From: Parvibaculaceae bacterium Mf 1.05b.01
GTDB lineage: Bacteria; Pseudomonadota; Alphaproteobacteria; Parvibaculales; Parvibaculaceae
Assembly: GCA_000509225.1 (NCBI GenBank)
Contig: BAOK01000001.1
Span: 1 to 64,000, forward strand
DNA length: 64,000 nt
Direction: 5' to 3'
Part shown: positions 34,749 through 43,722 of the stretch, piece by piece
How the letters are laid out: each line of letters starts with the position of its first letter
How positions within the stretch are numbered: the stretch's first letter is position 1
The notes under the pieces: generated by a model
Database searches by the model: none
Told to the model about the DNA's origin: nothing
What the model saw: the letters and a program-made list of their open reading frames with translations, nothing else
Translations under genes and position numbers: made by a program

Positions 34749-35810
34749 TTAAATGGGCTGTGAAGCCCGGGCCATCCGTCTCTTTTTGGTCAAATCACGG
34801 ATAACCGGTTCCATGACTTCTTCATGGAACTTGTCGCAGCCGATGCAGAGATTGGCGAACGGCGTGCCATTTGGCAGCTCTGTGTGGGAGGCCTGGTGGA
34901 ATTTCTCCTCCGACCATCCCTGACTGAGACCCATCCTGTCGGGGGCGCCTTCATTCAGTGCTTCAAACACAGGATGTCCTTTGAGGCTCTCAAGAATGTC
35001 TATCAGTGGTTCTTCCGCGACATTACCGATCGGGACCTTTGTTTTGAGGCAACAGGGAAACACCGACCCATCGGGCTCAATGGCAACTTCTGACCCGGCC
35101 ATACCATGATTGAGGAAATTGCGGCCCCCTGAATGACGGGCGCAGAAATTTGTGTTCATGTCAGCCTTGGTGAGGGAGTTTTCCCAGGCGCGTCCGCGTG
35201 GCCAAAGTTCACCGATCCATTGATCGGGCTGAGCACCGAAGAAAAAGTAGAAAGGCCCTTTTTCGGTGAGGTAGTCCCGGCCTGTGGAAGCTTCGGGCAC
35301 CGGTTGCATGCCTGCGGTGTCAAACATGTCCGTCAGCTTCTCCATTAGCGGCAAGCGCTTGTCACCCTCCATACCGACGTGAAAATCATCCATGCCTGCG
35401 ATGGCGATCATCCAGACATTGCGTTCCAGCATCTCATCCAGAATCTTCGGCGTGACAAGATCACCCGTAGTCTGGATGGATATGTTGACTCCCCCTTTTC
35501 CGTACTTGGCGTTCAGGGCGTCGAGGGCAGGGTAGAAGATGCGTTCGCGGACTGGATCAATCAAAACCTCGCCACCTGCCAGAATGATGCGGCCGATGCG
35601 TTCTTCGGGTTTTCCTTCTGGCGTGAGGTTTTTTGGGTCCTGGTAAATCATCGTACTTGGCAGATTGGCGATCACTCGCTCGAAATGGGTGTCGCTCTCC
35701 ACCAGCACGTCCTCAAGAGCATCTCGCACGTAGGGGCGGAAACGCGTGTCATAGCAATGCTTGCACCGGCGGTGACAGGCCCAGGTCAGGACGTAGTAAA
35801 TCGATTCCAT
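34749..35810 (-). CDS. Radical SAM/SPASM-domain protein of unknown function
   Basis: 353 residues. Radical SAM cluster motif C12-x3-C16-x2-C19 (TWACHRRCKHCYD) right at the N-terminus. GGE-type motif LAGGEVLIDP. The C-terminal half has cysteines in the pattern of a SPASM/twitch domain (NFCARHSGG, VFPCCLKTKVPIGNVAEE, NLCIGCDKFHEE), which bind extra Fe-S clusters. SPASM proteins modify peptides or enzymes or act on small substrates. No short precursor-peptide gene could be found on either side. Downstream of the TauD-like gene by 85 bases. Confidence 0.85.
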   Translation of the reverse strand: MESIYYVLTWACHRRCKHCYDTRFRPYVRDALEDVLVESDTHFERVIANLPSTMIYQDPKNLTPEGKPEERIGRIILAGGEVLIDPVRERIFYPALDALNAKYGKGGVNISIQTTGDLVTPKILDEMLERNVWMIAIAGMDDFHVGMEGDKRLPLMEKLTDMFDTAGMQPVPEASTGRDYLTEKGPFYFFFGAQPDQWIGELWPRGRAWENSLTKADMNTNFCARHSGGRNFLNHGMAGSEVAIEPDGSVFPCCLKTKVPIGNVAEEPLIDILESLKGHPVFEALNEGAPDRMGLSQGWSEEKFHQASHTELPNGTPFANLCIGCDKFHEEVMEPVIRDLTKKRRMARASQPI

Positions 35811-35895
35811 TGGCGCAGGCTCCTCAGATGGTCTCCAGGGGGGAGCCTAACCTTGCTGAGCGCCTTGTCTCTTCACAAATGCGAGAGAGGAGGGA

Positions 35896-36741
35896 TCAAT
35901 GCGGGCGGTCGCCGTTGATGGTGACGCGCCGCATATGCCGCCGCTGGCCATGATAGTCGTTGAGCGCAAAATGCTGAACAGCGCGGTTGTCCCAGAAAGC
36001 GACGGCGCCTGGTGTCCAGCGGAAGCGGCAAGTGAACTGTTCCTGCGTACAATGATCAAACAAGAAGTTCAAAAGCGGACGGCTTTCCCGCCGGGTCATA
36101 TTTTTGAAGTACATGGTGAAGGCCATGTTCACGTAAAGCGCTTTGCGTCCGGTTTCTGGGTGGGTGCGGACGACAGGGTGCTCGAATTTCGGTACATCGT
36201 CGCTGGCATTCTCAATGTCCATGGATGAGCGCTTTGCGGCAGAGACACCGGTCTGGCCATATTCGCGCTCGGCGGTATGGATGGCAACCATGCCGTCCAG
36301 CATCTCTTTCATGCCATCAGAGAGGGCCTCATAGGCCTTGTACTGGCTTGCAAAGAGGGTATCACCTCCATAGGCCGGAACTTCAATGGAGTGAAGGATG
36401 GAGCCCAGCGCCGGTTCTTCCAGAAATGACATGTCGGAATGCCAGCCACCGCCAAAGTTCACTTTGTCTTCCGGCTCTTTGATGATTTCCATCACTTCCG
36501 GATGGTCTTGCATGCCTTTCACATATGGATGGACGTTCAAAGACCCGAACCTGCGGCCGAAAGCTGTGTGCTTTTCTGGTGAGAGGTCTTGATCGCGGAA
36601 GAAGATGACCTGGTGGTCCAGAAACGCCTGATGAATGTCGTCGAAGGTTTCATTGTCGAGATCAGCGTTTAGATCGGCACCTGAGATCTCGGCGCCGAGT
36701 GCGCCGGAGACAGGTTGAACGTCGATGTTTTTGTAGCTCAT
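35896..36741 (-). CDS. TauD/TfdA-family Fe(II)/2-oxoglutarate dioxygenase
   Basis: 281 residues from the ATG at 36741, where an earlier frame (36810) begins inside the upstream gene. Metal ligands H101-x-D103 in GGGWHSDMSF and distal His in NRAVQHFALND. The 2-oxoglutarate-binding Arg is in RRHMRRVTI. N-terminal GALGAEISGADL is standard for the family. The ATG overlaps the stop of the small membrane protein (TAATG). Substrate unknown; TauD-like enzymes hydroxylate sulfonates, phenoxyacids or carnitine-like molecules. Confidence 0.92.
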   Translation of the reverse strand: MSYKNIDVQPVSGALGAEISGADLNADLDNETFDDIHQAFLDHQVIFFRDQDLSPEKHTAFGRRFGSLNVHPYVKGMQDHPEVMEIIKEPEDKVNFGGGWHSDMSFLEEPALGSILHSIEVPAYGGDTLFASQYKAYEALSDGMKEMLDGMVAIHTAEREYGQTGVSAAKRSSMDIENASDDVPKFEHPVVRTHPETGRKALYVNMAFTMYFKNMTRRESRPLLNFLFDHCTQEQFTCRFRWTPGAVAFWDNRAVQHFALNDYHGQRRHMRRVTINGDRPH

Positions 36742-37235
36742 TATTCGCTCCCAATAGCCGGAGTTGCGTTGTTGCGGTTCCTCAGCTCCTCGCCGAAAGA
36801 ATTCTCCCACATTTCTGGGGAGGTGGGATCAAGTCCCGCCGCATCCGCCAATGCTCCAATAAAGGTACTGGCCTCAACAAAAAAGACAATCACAAGAGCA
36901 AGCAGGCCAATGTTGAAAATGACCGCTCTTATCTGATTGATCCTGTAGTTTGGCCAGGATGTGAAAGCTCTCAAAAGCATGCCTACATAACCCGCAATGG
37001 GTGTGATCAGCATGGAGTAGATGAAGGCTAGACCAACTGAGGCCAGCGCTGGAAACAGATGTTCATAGGGCACATTGGGCTGGCCCCAGCTCTCGCCTAA
37101 AAAATGCATGCCTGTCACCAGGGAGAATCCTAAAACGATCTGGATTCCCCTTTCCATCTGGGTCCAAAGTGGATGGCTTGGACTGATATCGAACGGCCGA
37201 AGCGTTTCGTCTTGCTGCTTGCTTTCGTCGATCAT
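36741..37235 (-). CDS. Small integral membrane protein, unknown function
   Basis: 164 residues. Hydrophobic spans near 33-48, 60-86 and 104-123; polar acidic N- and C-terminal tails. No recognised domain. Sits between the MMPL transporter (51 bases upstream) and the TauD-like gene (overlapping by one base), so it is presumably a partner of one of them. Confidence 0.75.
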   Translation of the reverse strand: MIDESKQQDETLRPFDISPSHPLWTQMERGIQIVLGFSLVTGMHFLGESWGQPNVPYEHLFPALASVGLAFIYSMLITPIAGYVGMLLRAFTSWPNYRINQIRAVIFNIGLLALVIVFFVEASTFIGALADAAGLDPTSPEMWENSFGEELRNRNNATPAIGSE

Positions 37236-37286
37236 CAGAAATCCTTTGTCTCACTTGTCGCTCGCTGCAGACAGCATACCCCAAAC

Positions 37287-39629
37287 TTAGGAGTTGGCGA
37301 CTCCCCTGCGGGGCACGAAACGATCAAGAGTTACCGCGAAGGCTGGAAGGGCAAAGATCGCTGAGATCATGTTCGCCATAAACATAAAGGCCAGCAATAT
37401 CCCCATATCGGCCTGAAGCTTCAGGCTGGAGGATGCCCAGGTGGCGACCCCACCGGCCAGCGTGAGGGCCGTGAACACGACCGCAACACCAATCTGTTCA
37501 AGTGCCAGCGTATACGCTTCCTGTAGCGATTTTCCCTGATCCAGAAAAATGTTGAGGCGGCTGTAGATGTAGAACGCATAGTCAACACCGATGCCCGTCG
37601 CAAGAACAAGGACCGGCAAGGTGGAGACCTTCAAGCCAATGCCAAGCCAGGTCATGAACCAATAACCGAGGAAGGTGGCAAGGAGGAGAGGCATGCAGCA
37701 GCAAATCACCGCGCGCCAATCCCGGTAAGCGATCAGGACGAGAAAGATAATGGCGATGTAGACCCAAAGAAGCATGGGGAGCTCCGATGTCTCAATTACC
37801 TCATTGGTTGCTGCCATCACGCCGACACCACCCATGCCAAGCCGGATATTTATATCATTGCGCGCTCCAAGTTCTTGATCCGTGGCGGTAAATGTCTCCA
37901 CGGCGGCGATAACCTGATCAATTGTCGTTGCGATGTGATCGTCCATGTAAACGATGACTGGCAGAATGGTGCATGTCTCGTTGAGTAACCCTGAGCTTGG
38001 TTCGATGTGGGATGTTGTGCGAATGAGGTCCGATTGTGTTCGGGGGAGGTCCTGCCATTTCAGGTTTCCCTCCCGCCAGATAGCAGAGACCGATCGGGCT
38101 GAGACAGGCAGGGATTGGACCGAGGTGACGCCCGCGACGTTTTCCATGTGCGTTGAAAAGCGATCGACTAGCCGCATCGTGGCGTAGTCGACACAGCCAT
38201 CGAGTGGAGTTTCCACAACGATGATGAGGGCGTCGACGGAAATGGAAAAGTCGGTGACAACAGAGGCTGTGTCTATGTTGTATCGCGAGTTTGGCCAGAG
38301 CTCAGAAAAACCAGGGACAAGGTCACCAATGTGACGTTCCCGCGTCTGGTAGATGGCGGTTCCCAGGAGTACCGCAAATGCGACCAGAACCAGCGTAGCA
38401 TTCCGCGGTTTTGCAACACGGGCCAAAAACCTCATGGCGGCTTCGCGACGGACACGAATGCGCCGATAGGTGAAAGCATAAGTGGGGTTTGGGGGAAGGT
38501 AGCTCGCCAAAAGGGGCAGCATGATGAGATTGGTGACTATTTTGAGCGCGACACCCAGTGACGCCATGATCGCGAGTTCTCTGATCACATCAATTGGGAT
38601 GAGATAGAGCGTAAAGAAGCCGACAAGATCGGTTACCAGCGCCATGCTGCCGGGCACCAGCAACCGCGTGAATGTGAGCTTTGCGGCATCCATCGAAGAT
38701 GAGCCGTCACTGACTTCAGAGGCGATCAGATTGATCTGTTGCACGCCATGGCTTACGCCGATGGCATAGACCAGAAACGGCACCAGAACCGCAAGCGGGT
38801 CGAGCCCGAACCCCATAATGTTGAGAAGTCCAAACTGCCAGACGACGGAGATGAGTGAGCAGAAGATGGCCAAGAAGGCGAGCCATGCTGAGCGAACATA
38901 GGCATAGACGGCAAGACCAGTCAGAATGAACGCGTATCCGAAATAAAGGAACACATCTCCCGCTCCGTCCGCCAGATCTCCAACAAATTTCGCGAAGCCG
39001 ATGATTTCGACACGGACGTCATCGGACTGGAAGGGGGTGCGGACCTGGGCTTCAAGACGTGCTGCCAGATCAAGATAGTCAAGACGTTCGCGGGTAAGCG
39101 GATCTATCTCCTGGAGCTCGGCAATGACCAGTGCGCCAGAATTGTCGTTGGCGAAGAGCGTGCCCTGGTGGCCGCCGTTCATGGCGCGGTCCCGGATGCC
39201 TTCAATATCCTCTGGCGTCAGACCGTCTGGCGTGATGCGACTGGGAATAACCTGCTGTGACTCGATGCCATATTCAGTGTTTTCTGTGACCCGCGTCGTT
39301 GGCGCCCAGAGGGAACGCACTTTGGTTCGCCGCACGCCAGGCAAAAAGGTGATCTCTTCTGTCACAGTGTGCAGTGTTTTTAGGAAATCTGGTTGCCAAA
39401 TATCCCCACTCTCAGCGCGGATGGCCACGAGTACCAGATTGGCGCCTGGTACTTCGTCCTGATATTCAAAGAATGTCTGGATATAGGGATGTTCCGTAGG
39501 GACTTGCTTGAAAAAGCCGGCGTCCATGCGCAACTGAGTTGCGTAGACGCCCATCACAATTGTGAACGCCGCAAGGGCCAACAAGATTACCAATCGCAGC
39601 TTGAAGACTGCTAACTCAACAAATTTCAC
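37287..39629 (-). CDS. MMPL/RND-family transporter (second copy)
   Basis: 780 residues from the GTG at 39629, which has GGGGAGGGG 5 bases upstream; the longer frame from 39740 adds 37 atypical residues. TM1 ~9-28, periplasmic loop, TM2-6 (~205-380), TM7 ~412, second loop (~435-610), TM8-12 (~615-765). Relay-type acidic position in TGIGVDYAFYIYSRL. Only distantly similar to the transporter at 30314. Divergent from a DUF1329 gene; in many proteobacteria DUF1329, an MMPL permease and an outer-membrane barrel occur together. Confidence 0.9.
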   Translation of the reverse strand: MKFVELAVFKLRLVILLALAAFTIVMGVYATQLRMDAGFFKQVPTEHPYIQTFFEYQDEVPGANLVLVAIRAESGDIWQPDFLKTLHTVTEEITFLPGVRRTKVRSLWAPTTRVTENTEYGIESQQVIPSRITPDGLTPEDIEGIRDRAMNGGHQGTLFANDNSGALVIAELQEIDPLTRERLDYLDLAARLEAQVRTPFQSDDVRVEIIGFAKFVGDLADGAGDVFLYFGYAFILTGLAVYAYVRSAWLAFLAIFCSLISVVWQFGLLNIMGFGLDPLAVLVPFLVYAIGVSHGVQQINLIASEVSDGSSSMDAAKLTFTRLLVPGSMALVTDLVGFFTLYLIPIDVIRELAIMASLGVALKIVTNLIMLPLLASYLPPNPTYAFTYRRIRVRREAAMRFLARVAKPRNATLVLVAFAVLLGTAIYQTRERHIGDLVPGFSELWPNSRYNIDTASVVTDFSISVDALIIVVETPLDGCVDYATMRLVDRFSTHMENVAGVTSVQSLPVSARSVSAIWREGNLKWQDLPRTQSDLIRTTSHIEPSSGLLNETCTILPVIVYMDDHIATTIDQVIAAVETFTATDQELGARNDINIRLGMGGVGVMAATNEVIETSELPMLLWVYIAIIFLVLIAYRDWRAVICCCMPLLLATFLGYWFMTWLGIGLKVSTLPVLVLATGIGVDYAFYIYSRLNIFLDQGKSLQEAYTLALEQIGVAVVFTALTLAGGVATWASSSLKLQADMGILLAFMFMANMISAIFALPAFAVTLDRFVPRRGVANS

Positions 39630-39779
39630 TCGGTCCCCTCCCCAGCACCCCCGTTGTAGCCAAGAGGGTGCAGCACCGTCAAAACGCGCTTTGGTAAACC
39701 TGTCAATTTGAGACTGGCAAAGGTCGGCGCGCTGAGGCACTCTTAGTAAAACATATTTATCTGTTTGGGGGAGAGTGTT

Positions 39780-41153
39780 GTGAGGGTTTTAAGTGTTTCT
39801 TTGGCGTTAGGTCTTTGTTGGTCTGGCGCTGCTGTTGCGGGTGTGTCTGACTCTGAAGCTGCGCGGCTGGGCCAGGACCTGACGCCGATCGGTGCTGAAA
39901 TGTCCGGAAATGCGGATGGATCTATTCCGGCATGGGATGGCGGATTGACGGCGGTGCCGGAAGGGGTCGCCTTTGTCGGAGGACACTACCCAGATCCCTT
40001 CTCCGGTGATGCTCCTGTAATAACGATAACGAGCGCAAACGCTGAAGAGCATGCATCACTGCTGACAGACGGGCAACGCGCCATGTTGGACCGATATCCA
40101 TCCTATAAAATGGATGTGTATGAAACGCGCCGAACTTGTGCATTTCCGGAGGCCGTCTATGACGCGACCCGAGCCAATGCGGTGAATGGCACTATTTCAG
40201 ATGATGGGCGCCAATTGTCAGGGGTTGCACTCGGTGTGCCGTTCCCCATTCCGCAAAGTGGTGTCGAACTTGTTTGGAACCACAACCTTCGCTTCCGTGG
40301 ACATAAAGTACGGCGGACATTTGCTTCTGCAGCACCGTCGCGCGGCGGCGCCTTTACGCCAATCCGCGTTCAGGATGAATTGGTGTTTGCCTATGCGGAC
40401 CCGACACTTGCGTCGATTGATGATCTGGACAATATCTCTCTGAAATATATTCAGGAAACTCTGAGTCCGCCCCGGCGCGCAGGCCAGCTTCTGCTGGTTC
40501 ATGAAACCATTGACCCAAACATCGCGGAACGGATCTCCTGGCAATACACCGTTGGTCGGACGGAGTCAGCGCCTAACGTGCAGCGCACGACAGCGGTTTC
40601 CTACGACAATCCGCAGATCTATTCTGATGCGATGTCGACTGCCGACAATTTCGACATGTTCTCGGGCCCACCTGATCGCTATGACTGGACGCTGCTCGGC
40701 AAGGAAGAGAAATACATTGCGTACAACTCTTACCGGTTGAGTTCTCCGAGCCTTACTTATGAAGATATTGTGCAGGCAGGGCATCTCAATCAGGATCATG
40801 TGCGGTATGAGCGTCATCGCGTTTGGGCGGTGGAGGCCACCTTGAAGCCCACAACTCGGCATGTTTATTCAAGACGCACAAATTACTTTGATGAAGACAG
40901 CTGGAATCTTGCGTCAAGCAATCTCTACGATGCGCGTGGTGGTCTTTGGCGGGTACAGGAAGCCCATCTGATGCAGTATTATGATGTGCCAACCTGCTTC
41001 AATGCATCTGATGTCGTCTACGACCTGATCGAAGGGCGCTATGTGGTGCAGAATTTGAAGAATGAAGAAAAAGGCATCGATTTTGCGGCGAACGATCTGA
41101 TCGAATCGTCGTTCGTTCCGCAGGAGCTTCGTCGCCGGATTACCCGCAGATAG
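39780..41153 (+). CDS. DUF1329 exported protein
   Basis: 457 residues from the GTG at 39780 (GGGGGAG 6 bases upstream); TTG at 39765 is less likely. Signal peptide ends near VAGVSD. DUF1329 hallmarks: EAARLGQDLTPIGAEMSGNADGSIPAWDGGL, YPSYKMDVYETRRTCAFP, FPIPQSGVELVWNHNLRFRG and DWTLLGKEEKYIAYNSY motifs. Periplasmic, LolA/LolB-like fold is predicted for the family. Likely acts with the divergent MMPL transporter. Ends in a clear terminator. Confidence 0.92.
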   Translation: MRVLSVSLALGLCWSGAAVAGVSDSEAARLGQDLTPIGAEMSGNADGSIPAWDGGLTAVPEGVAFVGGHYPDPFSGDAPVITITSANAEEHASLLTDGQRAMLDRYPSYKMDVYETRRTCAFPEAVYDATRANAVNGTISDDGRQLSGVALGVPFPIPQSGVELVWNHNLRFRGHKVRRTFASAAPSRGGAFTPIRVQDELVFAYADPTLASIDDLDNISLKYIQETLSPPRRAGQLLLVHETIDPNIAERISWQYTVGRTESAPNVQRTTAVSYDNPQIYSDAMSTADNFDMFSGPPDRYDWTLLGKEEKYIAYNSYRLSSPSLTYEDIVQAGHLNQDHVRYERHRVWAVEATLKPTTRHVYSRRTNYFDEDSWNLASSNLYDARGGLWRVQEAHLMQYYDVPTCFNASDVVYDLIEGRYVVQNLKNEEKGIDFAANDLIESSFVPQELRRRITRR

Positions 41154-41174
41154 AATTGCTTCACTGAAAAATCT

Positions 41175-41212
41175 GAGAGGCCGCGTCAGACATTCTGAGC
41201 GGCCTCTTTTTT
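41175..41212 (+). terminator. Rho-independent terminator
   Basis: GAGAGGCCGC / GCGGCCTCTT arms, 14-base loop, then a run of T; 21 bases after the DUF1329 stop. Confidence 0.88.
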
Positions 41213-41222
41213 GTCTGAGAGG

Positions 41223-42365
41223 TCAGGGCGCTTCGTTTGAGAAGATGATGGTTCCGGAGGCGCCGAACATGCCGCCGACCCCGTGAGACACGGAGATTTT
41301 GGCACCGTCTACTTGCGCCGGCGCGCTCCCACGCATCTGGCGCACACTTTCCTGCAACGCATACATGCCATACATGCCTGAGTGCATGTAGGAAAGGCCA
41401 CCACCATTGGTGTTCAGCGGCAGTTTGCCGCCGGGTGCAGTGTTGCGCTCCCAGATGAAGTCTGCCGCCTCTCCAGGGTTGCAGAAGCCCAGATCCTCAA
41501 GTCCGTAAAGGGGAAGATGCGCGAAGGCGTCATAGATCATCAGATGATCAACATCATTGTGGGTAATGCCCGCTTCCGAAAAAGCCTGCGCGCCTGAAAC
41601 CCGGAATGCCTTGGACGACGTGAAGTCTTCCATCTGGCTGATCATTGGGGTTTCGACGCTTTCGCCTGTGCCCAAGATATAGACCGGTTTTTGCGGCATG
41701 TCCTTGGCGCGGTCCGCGCTGGTCAGAATAAGCGCGCCGCCTCCGTCAGTCACCAAACAGCACATGAGCAACCGGAACGGGTAGGCGATCATGCGGCTGT
41801 TCAAAACATCATCGACGGTAATTGGGTCTTTGAAGCTTGCCCGCGGGTTCATGGCCGCCCATTCGCGCTGAACAACCGCAACATTGGCGAGCTGCTCTTC
41901 CGTGACACCCCGTTCTTTCATGTAGCGCAGCACCGGGATGGTGAACATGGTGGGCGGGTTCGTGACGCCATAGGGAAGTTCAAACTGTCCCTGCAGGCTT
42001 TGAGGGGAGCGGGCAAAGCGCCTGGCGCCCACACGGCTTCTGCCCGATTCTGCGTGGGTGATGAGCACTGTTGAGCAGAGACCTTCATTGATGGCCGCTG
42101 CAGCGTGGCGCACATGGAGCATGAACGAACAGCCGCCGACACTCGTCCCGTCTACCCATTTTGGTGTGATGCCCAGATAGTGGGCGGTTTCGGTCGGGCT
42201 TTCCCCCGCGGTGGCAACGCCATCAATGTCCGACGGTTTCAAACCTGCGTCTGTCATGGCGTTGAGTGCTGCGTCAGCATGAAGCGCGATCTGGGACATG
42301 TCAGGGATCTTGCCGAGTTCAGTGGTTTCTGCCGCCCCGACGATGGCAATCGATTTCTGTTTCAT
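41223..42365 (-). CDS. SCP-x/lipid-transfer-type thiolase
   Basis: 380 residues from the ATG at 42365. Thiolase fold of the non-decarboxylating SCP-x class: SIAIVGAAETTELGK, VGGCSFMLHVRHAAAAINEGLC (active-site Cys in SVGGCSF), NTNGGGLSYMHSGMYGM and VSHGVGGMFGASG. Proteins of this type need a DUF35 partner, which here lies 4 bases upstream. Role in side-chain cleavage of steroid- or branched-acyl-CoA is inferred from the family. Confidence 0.9.
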   Translation of the reverse strand: MKQKSIAIVGAAETTELGKIPDMSQIALHADAALNAMTDAGLKPSDIDGVATAGESPTETAHYLGITPKWVDGTSVGGCSFMLHVRHAAAAINEGLCSTVLITHAESGRSRVGARRFARSPQSLQGQFELPYGVTNPPTMFTIPVLRYMKERGVTEEQLANVAVVQREWAAMNPRASFKDPITVDDVLNSRMIAYPFRLLMCCLVTDGGGALILTSADRAKDMPQKPVYILGTGESVETPMISQMEDFTSSKAFRVSGAQAFSEAGITHNDVDHLMIYDAFAHLPLYGLEDLGFCNPGEAADFIWERNTAPGGKLPLNTNGGGLSYMHSGMYGMYALQESVRQMRGSAPAQVDGAKISVSHGVGGMFGASGTIIFSNEAP

Positions 42366-42369
42366 ATGT

Positions 42370-42798
42370 TTACGCTCCCGTTTGCGCAGAACTGGCGGGC
42401 TTAAACTTCGGCAAGCTGATGGTGTCGCTCGCTTTTTCGAAGGTGACTTCCAGCGGCATGTCCAACAGAAGGGCTTCTGGTGTCTGCGGGCAGTCGACAA
42501 TATTGGTCATCATGCGTGGACCTTCTGCGAGCTCAACCACAGCGATGGAATGTGGTTCGTCGCCAAAGTCTGGTCGTGGTCGGTGGTTGATGATGTAGGA
42601 GTAGAGTTTTGCTTTACCGCTGGCTTTTTTCACGGTCACGTTGCGTGAGCCGCAGGCGGGGCAAAAGGGACGCGGCGGAAAGTAGCTCTTTGAGCAATCG
42701 TCACAAGATTGCAGGCGAAGTTCGCCTGATCGGCATCCTTCCCAAAAATGTTCTGTCTCCGGGGTTGGTTCTGGCAACGGGCGTTTAAATTCAGCCAT
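42370..42798 (-). CDS. DUF35 Zn-ribbon/OB-fold protein, thiolase partner
   Basis: 142 residues. N-terminal helix FWEGCRSGELRLQ, rubredoxin-like zinc ribbon CDDC...CPAC (SCDDCSKSYFPPRPFCPACG), then an OB-fold. DUF35 proteins bind acyl-CoA and pair with SCP-x thiolases or aldolases. Gene order DUF35 then thiolase, 4-base gap, confirms the pairing. Confidence 0.93.
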   Translation of the reverse strand: MAEFKRPLPEPTPETEHFWEGCRSGELRLQSCDDCSKSYFPPRPFCPACGSRNVTVKKASGKAKLYSYIINHRPRPDFGDEPHSIAVVELAEGPRMMTNIVDCPQTPEALLLDMPLEVTFEKASDTISLPKFKPASSAQTGA

Positions 42799-42918
42799 GT
42801 CACTGCTCTCTCATGTTCAGGTTTTTGTTGGCGGGAGCATAGCGGGCAGGGTGTGTTTGGCAAACTGGCAAGCGAAACGATGTGTTGCACCGCCTCTTCG
42901 ACCTAGGGTGTCGCAGCG

Positions 42919-43581
42919 TTACCTGAAGAAAGCGAAGGAGGACAGCGGCTCGCGTTCGGCGACCAACGTGTTTACGGCTGCGGTTTCGTCGGCGTAACCG
43001 AGTGACATGCCACAGACGACATATTCGTCATCTGGAATGTCGAGTACGTCCTTCGTTACTCTCCAGAACTGGTTCCAGGCACCTTGCGCGCACGTATCAA
43101 GGCCACACGCGGTCGCTGAAAGCATGAGAGTCTGCATGAACATGCCAATGTCCAGCCAGCTTGTGCGATCGAGATCTTTGTCGATGGTGAAAATGAGGCC
43201 GACGGGCGCATCAAAAAATTTGTAGTTGCGACCCCATTGATCCCAGTTGGCCTGTTTATCGCCTTTTGGGATTTCGAGCAGCGTGTACATGTCTTTGCCC
43301 AATTTCCGCATGCGGGAAATGTAAGGCTCTATGCGCTTGCTGTTGGACGGCCACTCCTTGCCACCGTCGTCCGGGTGTGTCTCGCGGTAGGCCAGCAATT
43401 CTTCTGATAAGCGATCCCGGGTCGCGCCCATGGCGACATAGACCTTCCAGGGTTGAACATTGGTGCCCGAGGGTGACCTGGAGGCTCGGAGCAGCAGCTC
43501 TTCGACCAGTTCTTTTGGCACGGGTGTATCTTTGAACGCGCGCGCAGAGCGCCGCGTGTCGAGCGCAATATCAAGATCCAT
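42919..43581 (-). CDS. Nitroreductase-family FMN oxidoreductase
   Basis: 220 residues from the ATG at 43581. FMN-site motifs: DTRRSARAFKDTPVPKELVEELLLRASRSPSGTNVQPWKVYV at the N-terminus (motif SPSGTNVQPW), LDIGMFMQTLMLSATACGLDTCAQGAW (motif ACGLDTCAQ) and VVCGMSLGYAD. Reduces nitro groups, quinones or enones using NAD(P)H. Divergent from the membrane protein at 43723. Confidence 0.92.
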   Translation of the reverse strand: MDLDIALDTRRSARAFKDTPVPKELVEELLLRASRSPSGTNVQPWKVYVAMGATRDRLSEELLAYRETHPDDGGKEWPSNSKRIEPYISRMRKLGKDMYTLLEIPKGDKQANWDQWGRNYKFFDAPVGLIFTIDKDLDRTSWLDIGMFMQTLMLSATACGLDTCAQGAWNQFWRVTKDVLDIPDDEYVVCGMSLGYADETAAVNTLVAEREPLSSFAFFR

Positions 43582-43722
43582 GGAACCACCCCAAAATATC
43601 GTTTGGGTGGAGATAGCATGCTCACTCGTCTGGGTGAACAGCGGAGATATCGCCTCCACGAATTTCAAGACAGATTGTCGCCGGCCCCTTACCATATGAT
43701 GCAAACTGTTATGGGGGAGTGT

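Noticed and set aside
34749-36741. RiPP cluster around the radical SAM/SPASM gene
   Set aside because: No short precursor-like gene was found in the flanking gaps (34713-34748, 35811-35895) on either strand, so the RiPP reading is not supported.
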